NCBI GenBank assembly: GCA_963921185.1
Contig: OY992531.1
Location: forward strand, 166,658,017 to 166,722,016
DNA length: 64,000 nt
Reading direction: 5' to 3'
DNA from: Dasysyrphus tricinctus
Taxonomy: Eukaryota > Arthropoda > Insecta > Diptera > Syrphidae
The notes beneath the pieces are model-generated. The model made no database searches and had not been told where the DNA came from. It saw only the letters and a program-made list of their open reading frames with translations. Made by a program: the position numbers and the translations under genes. Below are positions 42,573 to 52,929 of this stretch, piece by piece (the stretch's first letter is position 1; each line of letters starts with the position of its first letter).

Positions 42573-43840
42573 ATGGGTAAATCTTTGAATGATTTAAATT
42601 TAGTGGAACTTAAGGCAGAACTGAATAAGCGAGATCTTCCTACTGCTGGAACATAGAATGATCTTATAATTCGTCTGCAAGAAGATTTAAGAAGATGTGG
42701 AAAAAACCCGGACACGTTTATATTCAACATTGAAATGGAAGAACAGCAAGAACAAGTAAGTACATCGGGCATGACAAATATGCTGTCTCAGCTGCTCGCA
42801 AAATTTGAAGAACAAAAGAATCTTCTAGAACAGCAAAGCCAAGAACAACGTAGTGAACAAAAGAATCTTCTCGAACGATTCGAGCAACAAAGCCAAGAAC
42901 AACGTAGTGAACAAAAGAATCTTCTCGAACGTTTCGAACAGCAAAGCCTAGAGCAGAAGAATCTTCTAGAACAACAAGGCCAAGAACAAAAAAAATCTTC
43001 GAAATCTTCTCGAAGGTAAATTAGATGCCTTTGACAACAGAATTGTTGCCCTTGACGAGCGTGTCGATAAACAATTTTCGACTGTTGAAGCAAAGATTGA
43101 AAAGGTAGAAGATAAAATCGAATCCATTACCAAGGAATTGGACAAAGTAAGGAAAATGAAGGTTCGAGAAAGTTCTGGTGACTGTCCAAGAAGAAAGGAG
43201 ATGCATCCACCAACCTTCGATGGACAAACTTCTTGGTCAATCTACAAGAAGCTGTTTGAGGCAGCTGCAGCATAGAACGGCTGGGACGACGAAGACAAAT
43301 ATATAGCTCTGACGCTTGCTCTTAGAGGAACTGCTGCAAACCATACCAGCAGAAAAGAATGGCAACTTCAGCGCTCTTGTTCAGGCCATTGACAAAAGCT
43401 TTGGAGATGGCCATATGCAAGAAGTCTTCCGTGTTCAACTCAATACAAGAGTCCAGAAAAGGGGAGAAACTCTGCAACAGCTTCAAGCAGACATCGAACG
43501 ATTGGCGCATCTGGCATATCCAGCTGCAGGAGATGAAATCATTAACCAATTCGCAACAGAAGCCTTTGTTCGTGCTGTTTCTGACATCAACCTTCAGCGA
43601 GCAATTCGAACGGCTGGAAATAGAAATTGAGGAGTGTTCTTGCCAGAGAACTGCATTCCAAAGGAACCAGCGAAATGGACCTGCTCGATGCTGGAACTGT
43701 AACAAAACCGGACATCTTCAACGCCAGTGCAGATTTCCACCTAGAAGACCTGCATGTCAACATTGTGGAAGCAGAAACAGCAACAACAACAATGTCAATA
43801 CTCCTACTCGGCCCGTTTCTCAACCGGGAAACGAGTAAGA
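42573..43840 (+). pseudogene. gag: Gypsy Gag with N-terminal SAP domain, broken
   Basis: The ATG at 42573 opens with SLNDLNLVELKAELNKRDLP and, after an in-frame stop (near 42654), DLIIRLQEDLRR, the helix-turn-helix pattern of a SAP DNA-binding domain. Next comes a repeated coiled-coil block (QSQEQRSEQKNLLERFEQ, three tandem copies, 42810-42985). After a frame change: DAFDNRIVALDERVDKQF (a second coiled coil), PPTFDGQTSWSIYKKLFEAA (capsid start), a stop near 43275, and the capsid body at 43316-43630 (GDGHMQEVFRVQLNTRVQKR, ERLAHLAYPAAGDEIINQFA). After one more frame change comes a CCHC zinc knuckle, CWNCNKTGHLQRQC (43689-43730), followed by a partial CQHC. Confidence 0.8.
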
Positions 43841-43900
43841 ACCAACTTCGAGGGGCAGAAGCTGGTTTCTGGTATCGATGGCCCCAGAACCACCATCCAG

Positions 43901-44848
43901 GGGTGACATTCTGTATGGCAAAAACGAACAAACGTTTTCGTTTGTGCGAACAATTTGCTTCATGTAACTTTAAAAACGAAAGAATTCGATCGTGCGTGCG
44001 AAAGAACTTAAGCGACAACTATTTAATTGACGTGCCTAAGATTAAAAATAATTTAGTTAGGTATATTTTGGAAAGCTTTAGCGAATTTACAATCATGATG
44101 GCTTCTGATGCATTTAGCTAACAATAATAAGATATAAAAGTATGTATCACTTTAGCAAAACAAAAAAAATCGTTTACGAACAAAAAACCTTCACTCACGG
44201 TCTCAAATATTCATCAAGATTAATATCAAACATCATTAAATACACGTCCTCAAATAATATGAAATATATAAATAAAGATTTTACACCAAGCAGAAATGAT
44301 TTGTCAATAGTTTTATAACAATTAAGCCATGATAAGTGTTATTTGGCTAAATTATGACTTCCCTACAAATTGCAACAGAATTGTTTTTTTTTTATTTATT
44401 CTTTTCGTTTCTTTTCTCAGGACTAGAGATGGGTGCCTTGTTTTTCACCACATTTTACCATTTATGAAAATCCACCATATAAAAAAAAGAACTACTTTGT
44501 TTTGAATCATGACGACTATGGCTAAAAATGATACTTATATTCTCCTTAATTAATTGTAGAGGCTTTCGTTCAAGTTATATATAATTTTGTATCCTAAATT
44601 ATATGTTTATTTATACTTTTCCACCACTTTTCTGTGTTCGACTATTCACCATCTGCATCTATGTCATCTCTAACCAAATTCAAAGCACCTAAAAGTAGGC
44701 AATGAAAAACAGAGGCTCTCAAACTTGAGCGAACCAAATAAATTAAACGAAATGCGATATGGAATGCCAACTTTCGCTTTCGCACGATTTCTTTCGTTTT
44801 TGAAAAACGAACCTTCGCTTTCGTTTCGTTTATTACAGAATCTGGCCC
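43901..44848. mobile_element. 948-bp MITE with CAG duplication at the gag-pol junction
   Basis: Ends GGGTGACATTCTGTA and reversed GGGCCAGATTCTGTA, with CAG on both sides (43898-43900, 44849-44851). The arms are rich in 'cgaa' and 'ttcg' motifs ('aaaacgaacaaacgttttcg' left, 'cgaaccttcgctttcgtttcg' right). Non-coding: the frame at 43627-44121 only runs into it from gag. Confidence 0.8.
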
Positions 44849-44851
44849 CAG

Positions 44852-47800
44852 GTCTCACAGACGAAACGAAACAATAAAAGTCTGACTGTGGAGGCAACAC
44901 TAAACGGCAAAAAGCAAGTGGCTACGATCGACACCGGTGCCACTGCCTCCATTGTTCGAAAGGACTTGGTGAAGATGACATGGCTGCATAACACCAACAC
45001 TTACCGCCTGAAAACTGCAACAGGAGAGGCAGCCAGAGTTTACGGGGAAGGTCGTCTTGCAATCCGTTTGGCAGAACTGGAGTTTTCACATCTGTTTCTG
45101 GTAGCAGATATATGTGACGAGTGCATCGTTGGAATCGACTTTATGAAAGAGCACGGAGTAATTCTCGACATCAGGAAGCAAGTTCTCAAGTACCGAAATG
45201 TGGAGATTCCTATGGTTTACGGCAATGAAAACTCATCAACTCTCAGGACTGTCATAAAAGAAGATATATGCCTGCCGCCTTCATCAGAAGTGTTCGTTTG
45301 GACGAAAATAAAAGGTGATTTGGGTAGCCATCGATACCTAATGGTGGAACCAGACTCTGAACAGTCTTCCCAAAACATCATCCTAGGGAAGACCCTTGTG
45401 GCACCAAAGAACAACATGGTACCCGTACGGATACTTAACATCAAACCGTACGAAGTTAAGCTAAGAAAAGGAGAAATTGTTGGAAAGTGTGAATCTGTTT
45501 CCGCAATAACTACGATCACAGAAGCTGACGCACAAAAATCTGTGGACCCCGGTAAAGTGAACTCTATGAAGGCAAAAATTCTGAAGTCATCCAAATTAAC
45601 TGAACGTCAGCTAAGTGTTGCTGGAAGCCTCCTTCACGAGTACGGTGATATACTCTCTTCACCCAGTGGGTAGTTTGGTCGAACACAACTGGTGCAGCAT
45701 CGAATCGACACAGGAGACGCGAGACCTATTTGACAACCAGCAAGACGTCTCCCATTAGCCAAACAAGACGAAGTTGAACAGATGATATCGACAATGAAGC
45801 GAGATGGGCTAATCGAAAACTGTAAAAGTCCTTGGGCATCCCCAGTTGTTCTTGTCAAAAAGAAGGACGGAAGTACTCGATTCTGTGTAGACTATCGGAG
45901 GCTGAACGATGTGACAGAGAAAGACAGCTACCCTCTGCCAAGAATCAGCGATACTCTGGATGCGATGGAAGGAGCTGAATGGTTCTCAACATTGGACTTG
46001 AAGAGTGGTTACTGGCAGGTAGAAATCCATCCAGAAGATCGAGAAAAGACGGCTTTCTCTACAGGAAATGGTCTGTGGCAATTTAAAGTGATGCCTTTCG
46101 GACTATGCAACGCTCCGGCAATACTTGAGCGTTTGATGGAGTGTGTTTTACAAGGACTTACTTGGAAATCTTGCCTGGTATATTTGGACGATGTCATCGT
46201 TTATGGTAAGACATTTGATGAGCATTGTGGAAACCTTAAGGCCGTGTTCCAGAGGCTTCGAGAAGCAAACTTAAAATTAAATCCAGACAAGTGCGAATTT
46301 TTCAAGTCTGAGGTAAAATATTTGGGACATATCATCTCTTCTCAAGGAGTGAAGACTGATCCTGAAAAAGTTGACACCGTAAAGAATTGGCCAACACCAC
46401 AGGATAAACATCAACTCCGAAGCTTTCTTGGTCTAGCCACGTACTATCGACGATTTGTGAAGGATTTTGCTGGAATCGCGAAAAGTTTGCACCAGCTAAC
46501 AGAGAAAGGCAAACCGTTCAAATGGTCAAGCGAGTGCGAGAAAAGCTTCCGGGAACTTAAGCAGCGCCTATGCAATACACCAGTTTTGGCCTATCCGATA
46601 CCAGGGAAACCTTTCATCATCGACGCTGCCGCAAGTAACGTAGGAATTGGTGCCGTACTACCACAAGTCCACGAAGGAGAAGAGAAGGTCGTTGCCTATT
46701 ACAGCAAGGTGCTCTCAAAGCCAGAAAGAAATTACTGTGTGACCAGAAGAGAACTTCTAGCTCTAGTATCGGCAACAAAACACTTCCATAAGTACATCTA
46801 TGGACAGAAGTTCCTTCTTCGAACAGATCATGGCGCACTTAATTGGCTTTTGAACTTCAAAAATCCAGAAGGTCAAGTGGCAAGATGGATTGAGAGATTG
46901 CAGACATACGACTACCAGATCCAACATCGAAGAGGAAGGTTGCACTCAAATGCAGATGCTTTATCTCGGAGACCATGCAAACCGGACTGCAAGCACTGCA
47001 CACGTCAAGAAGAGAAGGAGTTTGCTTCCATCCAGCGATTAAGAGCCGATCCCATTTACGGTTGGAGTAATGAAGAAATAAGAGCTGCCCAACAAGAAGA
47101 CTCGGATATTGAACCCATTCTTGCATGGAAGGAACACCAAGAGAAACCAGAATGGGGTGACATCTCCGATAGAAGTCCAACTCTTAAAGCATATTGGGCA
47201 CAATGGGACTCGCTTCATGTACAAGAAGGAGTACTAAGACGTAAATGGGAGTCCACAGACGGCAAATCATATGTGATGCAGCTAGTCGTACCTCGTTCCA
47301 AAGTTAATGACGTTCTGCAAGAGATGCATGATGGAGCTTCCGGAGGACATTTGGGTGTCAATAAGAAACTGGAAAGGGTAAGGCAGCGATTCTACTGGCT
47401 ACACGCAAGAGAAGACGTCGAAAAATGGTGCCAAAAATGTGATACTTGTGCTGCAAGCAAGGGACCAGGCAGAAAAGTCCAGAGTAAGATGCAGCAGTAT
47501 AATGTGGGCACGCCTTTTGAAAGAATTGCAATAGACGTTGCAGGCCCTTTTCCAGAAACCAGAAGCGGAAACCGATACATCCTGGTAGTAATGGACTACT
47601 TCAGCAAGTGGCCTGAGGCATTTGCCATCCCAAATCAGGAAACCAAAACAGTCGCAGATCAGATTGTTTTTAACTGGGTAAGCAGGTTTTGTGTACCTAT
47701 GGAACTTCATTCAGATCAAGGGAGGAACTTCGAGTCCAAAATCTTTCAGGAAGTTTGTACACTCCTTGGCATTAAGAAGACGAGGACAACGCCGCTTCAC

Positions 47801-48390
47801 CCACAATCTGATGGGATGGTTGAACGATTCAACCGGACCCTTAAAGAACACCTTTCCAAAGTTGTAAGCGACAACCAACGAGACTGGGATCGGCATATTC
47901 CGTTATTATTGATGGCCTATGGAAGTGCGGTACATAGCTCAACAGGACATACACCATCAGAAATCCTGCTCGGGAGCACAATACGACTACCAAGTGAAAT
48001 CAAATTTGGATGTTCTGCAAATGAGCCACAAGGAATCGACGACTACGTGGACAACCTCAAAGAAAAGCTAGTTGACATCCACGAAAGGACAAGAGAAAAT
48101 ATAAAGCTATCAAGTGACCGGATGAAAACACGGTATGACACAAAAGCAACAACAACAGGATTCCAAGCGGGAGACCTTGTGTGGTTTTATAACCCCACCG
48201 TCGGAAGGGACTTTCACCGAAGCTTCAACAAAATTGGGAAGGCCCTTACACTGTAGTAACACGAATAAACGATGTCGTCTACCGCATTCAGAGAGGATTA
48301 AGAGGCAAACTAAAAGTAGTTCACAGCGACCGTTTACATCGTTATAATGGTGAAGGAAGTGATGGATTTGCTCGGGACGATCAATCCTAA
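44852..48390 (+). pseudogene. pol: Gypsy Pol: protease, RT, RNase H, integrase
   Basis: Protease: VATIDTGATASIVR (44920-44960). In-frame stops at 45671-45673 and near 45732 separate it from RT (STRFCVDYRRLNDV, FSTLDLKSGYWQV, FGLCNAPAI, YLDDVIVY). RNase H reads FIIDAAASNVGIGAVL: the TDAS motif is changed to AAAS, so its first catalytic Asp is lost. Integrase: HHCC finger (GGHLGVNKKLERV ... CQKCDTCAASK), AIDVAGPF, HSDQGRNF, GMVERFNRTL (D, D, E present). A frame change at about 48250 precedes the C-terminal GPY/F module (EGPYTVVTRINDVVYRIQRG), ending at 48388-48390. The 824-codon central frame (45782-48256) is the longest in the window. No env follows. Confidence 0.92.
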
Positions 48391-48401
48391 GAGGGGGGCA
48401 G

Positions 48402-48896
48402 TGTAATGACTTTCCAAATTTGAATTATAACGACTCCGAAATGCAAACAAACGGACACAATAAAGCTTACGGTCACAGTGCAAACATACCCTTATTAGCT
48501 ATAATTATAGCAACTCTCAAACGAAAGAAGCGCCATCTGCCGGATTATAGCAGATTTACCAGCTGTCTAATAAAAGCTTTTGGAAGGGAAATTGTTGGGA
48601 AATTTCCCCTACGGAAAGCTCTGGAAGCAGAGACGAGAACCTTCCACCTTCCAAGGAAAACAAGTATAAAAGGCACATGTTTGAACGGCAGCGACACAGT
48701 TTGATTTTAATCGTGAATGAATAAAGTTGGTTGTAATAAAAGTGAAAAGTAAAGTTTGTGAATTAATTTCAGTGGTGAATAATAAATCGTTTTGTTTGTA
48801 GTAGGAAAAGTCAAGTGTTTTATTTTGTGAAATAAATAAGTGGACGTTTTAAGTAAAGTAAATAAGTTTTATTAACGAACCTGAGAAAATATTACA
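48402..48896 (+). repeat. 3' LTR of gypsy element
   Basis: 495 bp, TGTAATGACT to ATATTACA, with TATAAAAGG near 48664 and AATAAA near 48720. The short frame inside (48420-48704) is shared with the 5' LTR and is not a gene. Confidence 0.9.
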
Positions 48897-48967
48897 GTAT
48901 GTAATACAGTTATACACATTTATAGAGCAACAAAAAGTTGTTTTCTGACACTAAGAATTACATTTCC

Positions 48968-49622
48968 CATTTTGGGGGAGTACGATAACTTGGGCGCCGA
49001 AAATTGATAACGAATTTTTGTAAAGGGGTCAAATATAAGCATTTTTTACTATTGGAGGGTGGGGTGTCTATCTCACCCCATTTAGGAAGTAGGGGCAATT
49101 TTCGAAAAAAAAAATTAATTCAGTAAATTATTATCAGGAATTTGCACTTTTATCAAAAGCTAGAAGACATAAAAGCTTTCTGTTCATTGTGTTCGATTCA
49201 GAATTTATACAAGCATTTACCGTTAACGGAAAATTGAGTTTTCCGCTTTACAATTTTGAGAAAAATTGATCCAAATTTTTTTTGCGTTCTTTTATCAAAA
49301 TTTTGAGTTTGAATGCAAATTTTTTGAAAACTATTGACTCAAATAATATTATTTAAATTTAGGATTCAAGAACAGACTTCTGGCCTTAAAACCCGTTATT
49401 GCTTTGCATTTTAAGTATTGCCATTGTTTTTTTATATTTGTTTATCCATTTAAGTCGTTTTTTTTTGTTCTTCAAAAAATCGCCCCTACCTCCTAAACGG
49501 GGTTAGACAGACCAACCCTCCGTTTATAAAAAATGCTTGTATTTGACCCCTCTTCAAAAATCCGTTTTCAATTTGCGGCGCTCAAGTTATGGTACTCGTG
49601 CCCCCATATTTTATGGAACATG
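48968..49622. mobile_element. Foldback of the 'GTACGATAACTT' family, copy 2
   Basis: Left 'gggggagtacgataacttgggcgccga' against inverted 'gcggcgctcaagttatggtactcgtgccccc', then 'ataagcattttttac' against 'aaaaaatgcttgtat' and 'ctcaccccatttaggaagtaggggc' against 'gcccctacctcctaaacggggttag'. About 655 bp, non-coding. Confidence 0.7.
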
Positions 49623-49671
49623 AATGCTATTACGACACTAACCATGCTAGACAGCGAAGCAAATTAACTTT

Positions 49672-50205
49672 TTAGTCAGAAATAGAGCCCTCTTTCCAAT
49701 TATTTCTTCCCAAACTAATTTGGAAATTTTATGTAAAGTCCCCCTTCCAATTATTTCTAACCAAACAAATTTGGGACTATCTTTTTTTTGAGCCCGCTGT
49801 CAAAAGAAACCAAATTTCATCTTCCTCCGACTTTGGAAAATAAAAAAAGTGAGTAGCATGAAAAATGTCAGGGCATTTCTTGAATCTCAGAAATAGAGTA
49901 GGCACTTTTTCAAATTATTTCCTAACAAAATAACTTTGGGTTTTTCATTTGAGCCCGCTCTTAATAAAACCAAATTTCAGCTTCAAAGGAAGCAAGAAAA
50001 ATAAACAGTTCTCCAATCTTTGAAATAGAGCCATCCCTTCCAATTATTTCACTCTATTTCATGGTGTAAAGAAATGGCCGGGCATATCTCATGCCATCCA
50101 GTTATTTTACTTTTTCCTCTTCGTAGGAGCCTGAAATTTGGTTCTTGTATACAGCAGGCTCAAATAAAACCACCAAATTTTTTTGGTAGAAAATTATTGG
50201 GATAC
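49672..50205. repeat. Satellite-like repeat field, block 4
   Basis: Same unit family as 31.4-41 kb ('gagcccgctctcaaaagaaaccaaatttc', 'gaaatggccgggcat', 'ggctcaaataaaacc'), in mixed orientation. Confidence 0.65.
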
Positions 50206-50399
50206 GGGCTACTACGACACATTCGGAGCTAAGGCCTATAAGGAGCAGTTAATCCAGCTCCCCACCGTTGTAAGGATCTGGTCCTCAAGGTTGGGGGTCG
50301 TGTCGTCGGGGTGACTTCCCAGCCACGTAAAGCTATTTTAGTTGCGAAGCAGCAACAAGCCTCGGATACGGACAGATTTACTGTTGCCGAACCTAGCAA

Positions 50400-51425
50400 A
50401 CAAAATAAGGACAACGAACTTCGGATCTGCACGTGAAATTTTGTCTCAATACAAAGCCCTAGACCGCTAGAAAGCAGACATCACAGCCATCCAAGAAGTG
50501 CGATGGAATGGGCCGGGCAAAAGAAAACTGAAAGACTGCGATATCTACAACGGTGACTGTTACCGACCACAAGAGCAGCGTCTTTTTGGATGTGGATTCG
50601 TCGTTAGAGGCAGACTTAGGCAAGAAGTCTTGAGTTTCAACTATGTGAACGAGCGCCGCACGACAATTCGCCTCAAGGCTAAGTTCGCCAACACAAGCCT
50701 CATATGCGCGCATTCCCACACAGTGGAGAAAGATGACGACACCAAGGACGAGTTCTATGAGGTCCTGGACAAGACATGAGCAATGCCCTAGCTTTGACAT
50801 TAAAATTGTCTTGGGTGATTTTAATGCCAAGCTAGGAAAATAAAACGTCTTTTTTGGCACAATCGGAAGATATAGCCTGCACGACACCAACTCCGATAAC
50901 GGACTCAGGCTAATCGACTTTGCTGCGGGGCGAAATGTTGTGGTAGCTAGTACGCAGTTCCCGCATCGCGATATACATAAGGGGACATGGTGAATTCCTG
51001 GTCAATCAACCGCTAACCAGATTGACCACATTGCGATCGACGCAAGGCACTCCTCCAGTATCAAGGATGTCCGAAAGTTCTGAGGAGCCAACGTTGACTC
51101 GGACCACTACCACGTTATAGCCAAGGTAATGCTACGGATATCCAGACCAAAGCCAAAGCAGGGAAATACTATAAGGAAGTTTAACGTCAGACGGCTACAG
51201 TCTCAAGAAATCGCCAGGTCCTTTTCCGATCGGGTCTACCGCACTCTCTTAAATAGTCCTATGCCACCAACTGCAAGTATCGAGAACCAGTGGAAGATTT
51301 GCCAGGAAGTCATCAGAGATGCCGCCTCTGACGTGCTGGGCCTTGCACGATCACCACAGCGAAACCCCTTGTTCGACGAAGCATGCCGACACGTACATGC
51401 AGCCAAACAACAGGCATACAAAGCG
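50400..51425 (+). pseudogene. RTE endonuclease (APE-type), broken
   Basis: Reads ADITAIQEVRWNG (catalytic QE region), LFGCGFVVRGRLRQEVLSF and ICAHSHTVEKDDDTKDEFYE up to a frame change near 50780. In other frames follow IVLGDFNAKLGK, NGLRLIDFAAGRNVVVASTQ, QIDHIAIDARHSSSIKDVR and DSDHYHVIA (the SDH catalytic triplet). The linker LRISRPKPKQGN to AKQQAYKAAHR ends at the insertion point. It belongs to the exonuclease-endonuclease-phosphatase fold that nicks target DNA. Several stops and frame changes; motifs otherwise preserved. Confidence 0.8.
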
Positions 51426-51429
51426 GCGC

Positions 51430-52924
51430 ACAGGTAAAAATGGCCAATCTAGCTGGACATTAGGAAAAAAATTCATGTCAACTGACCGGCGAATGGACTT
51501 TATATAATAACCAGAAATGGTTGACTAGCCAGAAACTGCATTGAGAATTCCGTTTGATGTGATACACGTGTTCAAATATGTCACTATTTGTAATACATCA
51601 GGTGGTTCGCAGTTCTGTACAAAATTTAGACCATGTTAAATATTGTTCTGCTAGTTTTCAAAAGTAAGGTATTCAATTTTTGACTTCTGGATATTCTTAT
51701 TAGTGGTTAGTATTACATATTTAGCCGTTACCTGATTCGGTAAGGTAAATTATCTAGTACAGACTAACGAGAAGTAGCACTTTAATTTTTCATTAAACTT
51801 AGTTTTGGAAATGGTGTAACTTTTTTTCTCCGTGTTTCTCCGCCTTCCGGAAAGCATGGCCTGAAAGAAGAGCATCTACAAAATACTTAAAGGAAAAAAT
51901 CACACCCATACATACCCATACGACTTAGATATCTTATTTTGTTCAGGAAAATGTCAGCGTTCAAAAGTGATGTTTTAGTCCATTGAAATGGTATTTTGAC
52001 CTTGTATTTCGGGTTGGACAAAGTTTTTTTCTTTTAATGTGTAGGGGAGCTCAGTATGCGTATGAAACCGGATTTTCGGGGTTAATAGCCCCACCATTCA
52101 CCCATAATCTTGAAAAAAGGGGTGGAAAAGAGTTTCCACGATATCTTGAAAACCGTTAGTTTTGCACAAGAAAAATTTAACTTTTACTAAAGAAAATAAA
52201 ATTTTCTACAATTTAATTAAATATCTATATTTTTATGATAAAATTGAAAATACTAAAGTTAAAGATCAAAATAGACGTATGTTTTTACGAAAATTTTTAG
52301 CTGAATCTGATAGAGGAACTAGTAACTTTTCTGAAGTCCTAGAAATGGAAGAGTAGAAACATGAATTGGTACCTAAATTTGTTTCCTGCTTTTTTTAATT
52401 GAAAGGTACATATGTAATGTGTATGTATAAACAAATAAAATAAAAATGAACGCAATGCTTATGTAGAAAAAAAAAAAAAAAAAAAAAAAATAAAAAATAA
52501 AAAAAAAAAAAAATTAAAAATTAAAAAAAAAAATCTATTTTAAAATTAAGAAAATATTCGTTTTTATTCGATTTTTGTCGTTGAACCGTTGCGTGTTCCC
52601 ACAAAAAAAATGTGCAGTTCATATACATAAGGATTAATTTTAGTACTCTGATATTAGTTTCATTCGATTAAGCATAAGCATATACCTAAAAACATCACAA
52701 ATGATACCAAACATGAATTTTTGGTAAGTATGCGACGTGGTCGCAAGGCAACCACTTTGACCGTTCGTCGCAAAAGGAGATTTGTAGCATCGCATAAGCG
52801 TCACACCATAGATTACACAAGTGGTATGAAAAATTTTAATAAGATGCTAATTTTCAGGTGATTTCGACTTTTTATTTAGAAGTTATGGGCAATGTCCACC
52901 TAGATTGGTCGTTTTTACCACTGT
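51430..52924. mobile_element. DNA transposon, 1.5 kb, 7-bp duplication
   Basis: TIRs: left ACAGGTAAAAATGGCCAATCTAG and reversed right ACAGTGGTAAAAACGACCAAT, continuing to TGGACATT on both sides. GCGGCGC is duplicated. The length of the duplication and CAG-type ends suggest the hAT or P group. An A-rich low-complexity tract (52466-52535) lies inside. Confidence 0.7.
52162..52356 (+). pseudogene. Small unknown ORF in the 1.5-kb DNA transposon
   Basis: I do not recognise it. The last ~35 residues (KDQNRRMFLRKFLAESDRGT, then SNFSEVLEMEE) have normal protein composition and end at a clean stop, as expected of the C-terminus of a longer protein. Upstream the frame is Lys/Asn/Phe-rich. The nearby element ends make a transposase remnant the likeliest source, but no catalytic motif is visible. 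Confidence 0.3.
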
Positions 52925-52929
52925 GCGGC

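Larger units (their letters stand above)
41325..48896 (+). mobile_element. Ty3/gypsy LTR retrotransposon (no env), full structure
   Basis: LTRs start TGTAAT and end ATTACA. GTAT flanks the element (41321-41324, 48897-48900). The 3' LTR is 495 bp; the 5' LTR is 1169 bp because of a MITE. Apart from that MITE I count about nine differences in ~490 bp (about 2%). A leucine-tRNA-type primer site follows the 5' LTR and a purine tract (gaggggggca) precedes the 3' LTR. A second MITE interrupts the gag-pol junction. All ORFs are broken. Confidence 0.92.

Noticed and set aside
42788..43093. Cysteine/serine-rich minus-strand frame (CSRRFFCS repeats)
   Set aside because: It is the antisense shadow of the tandem coiled-coil repeat of Gag.
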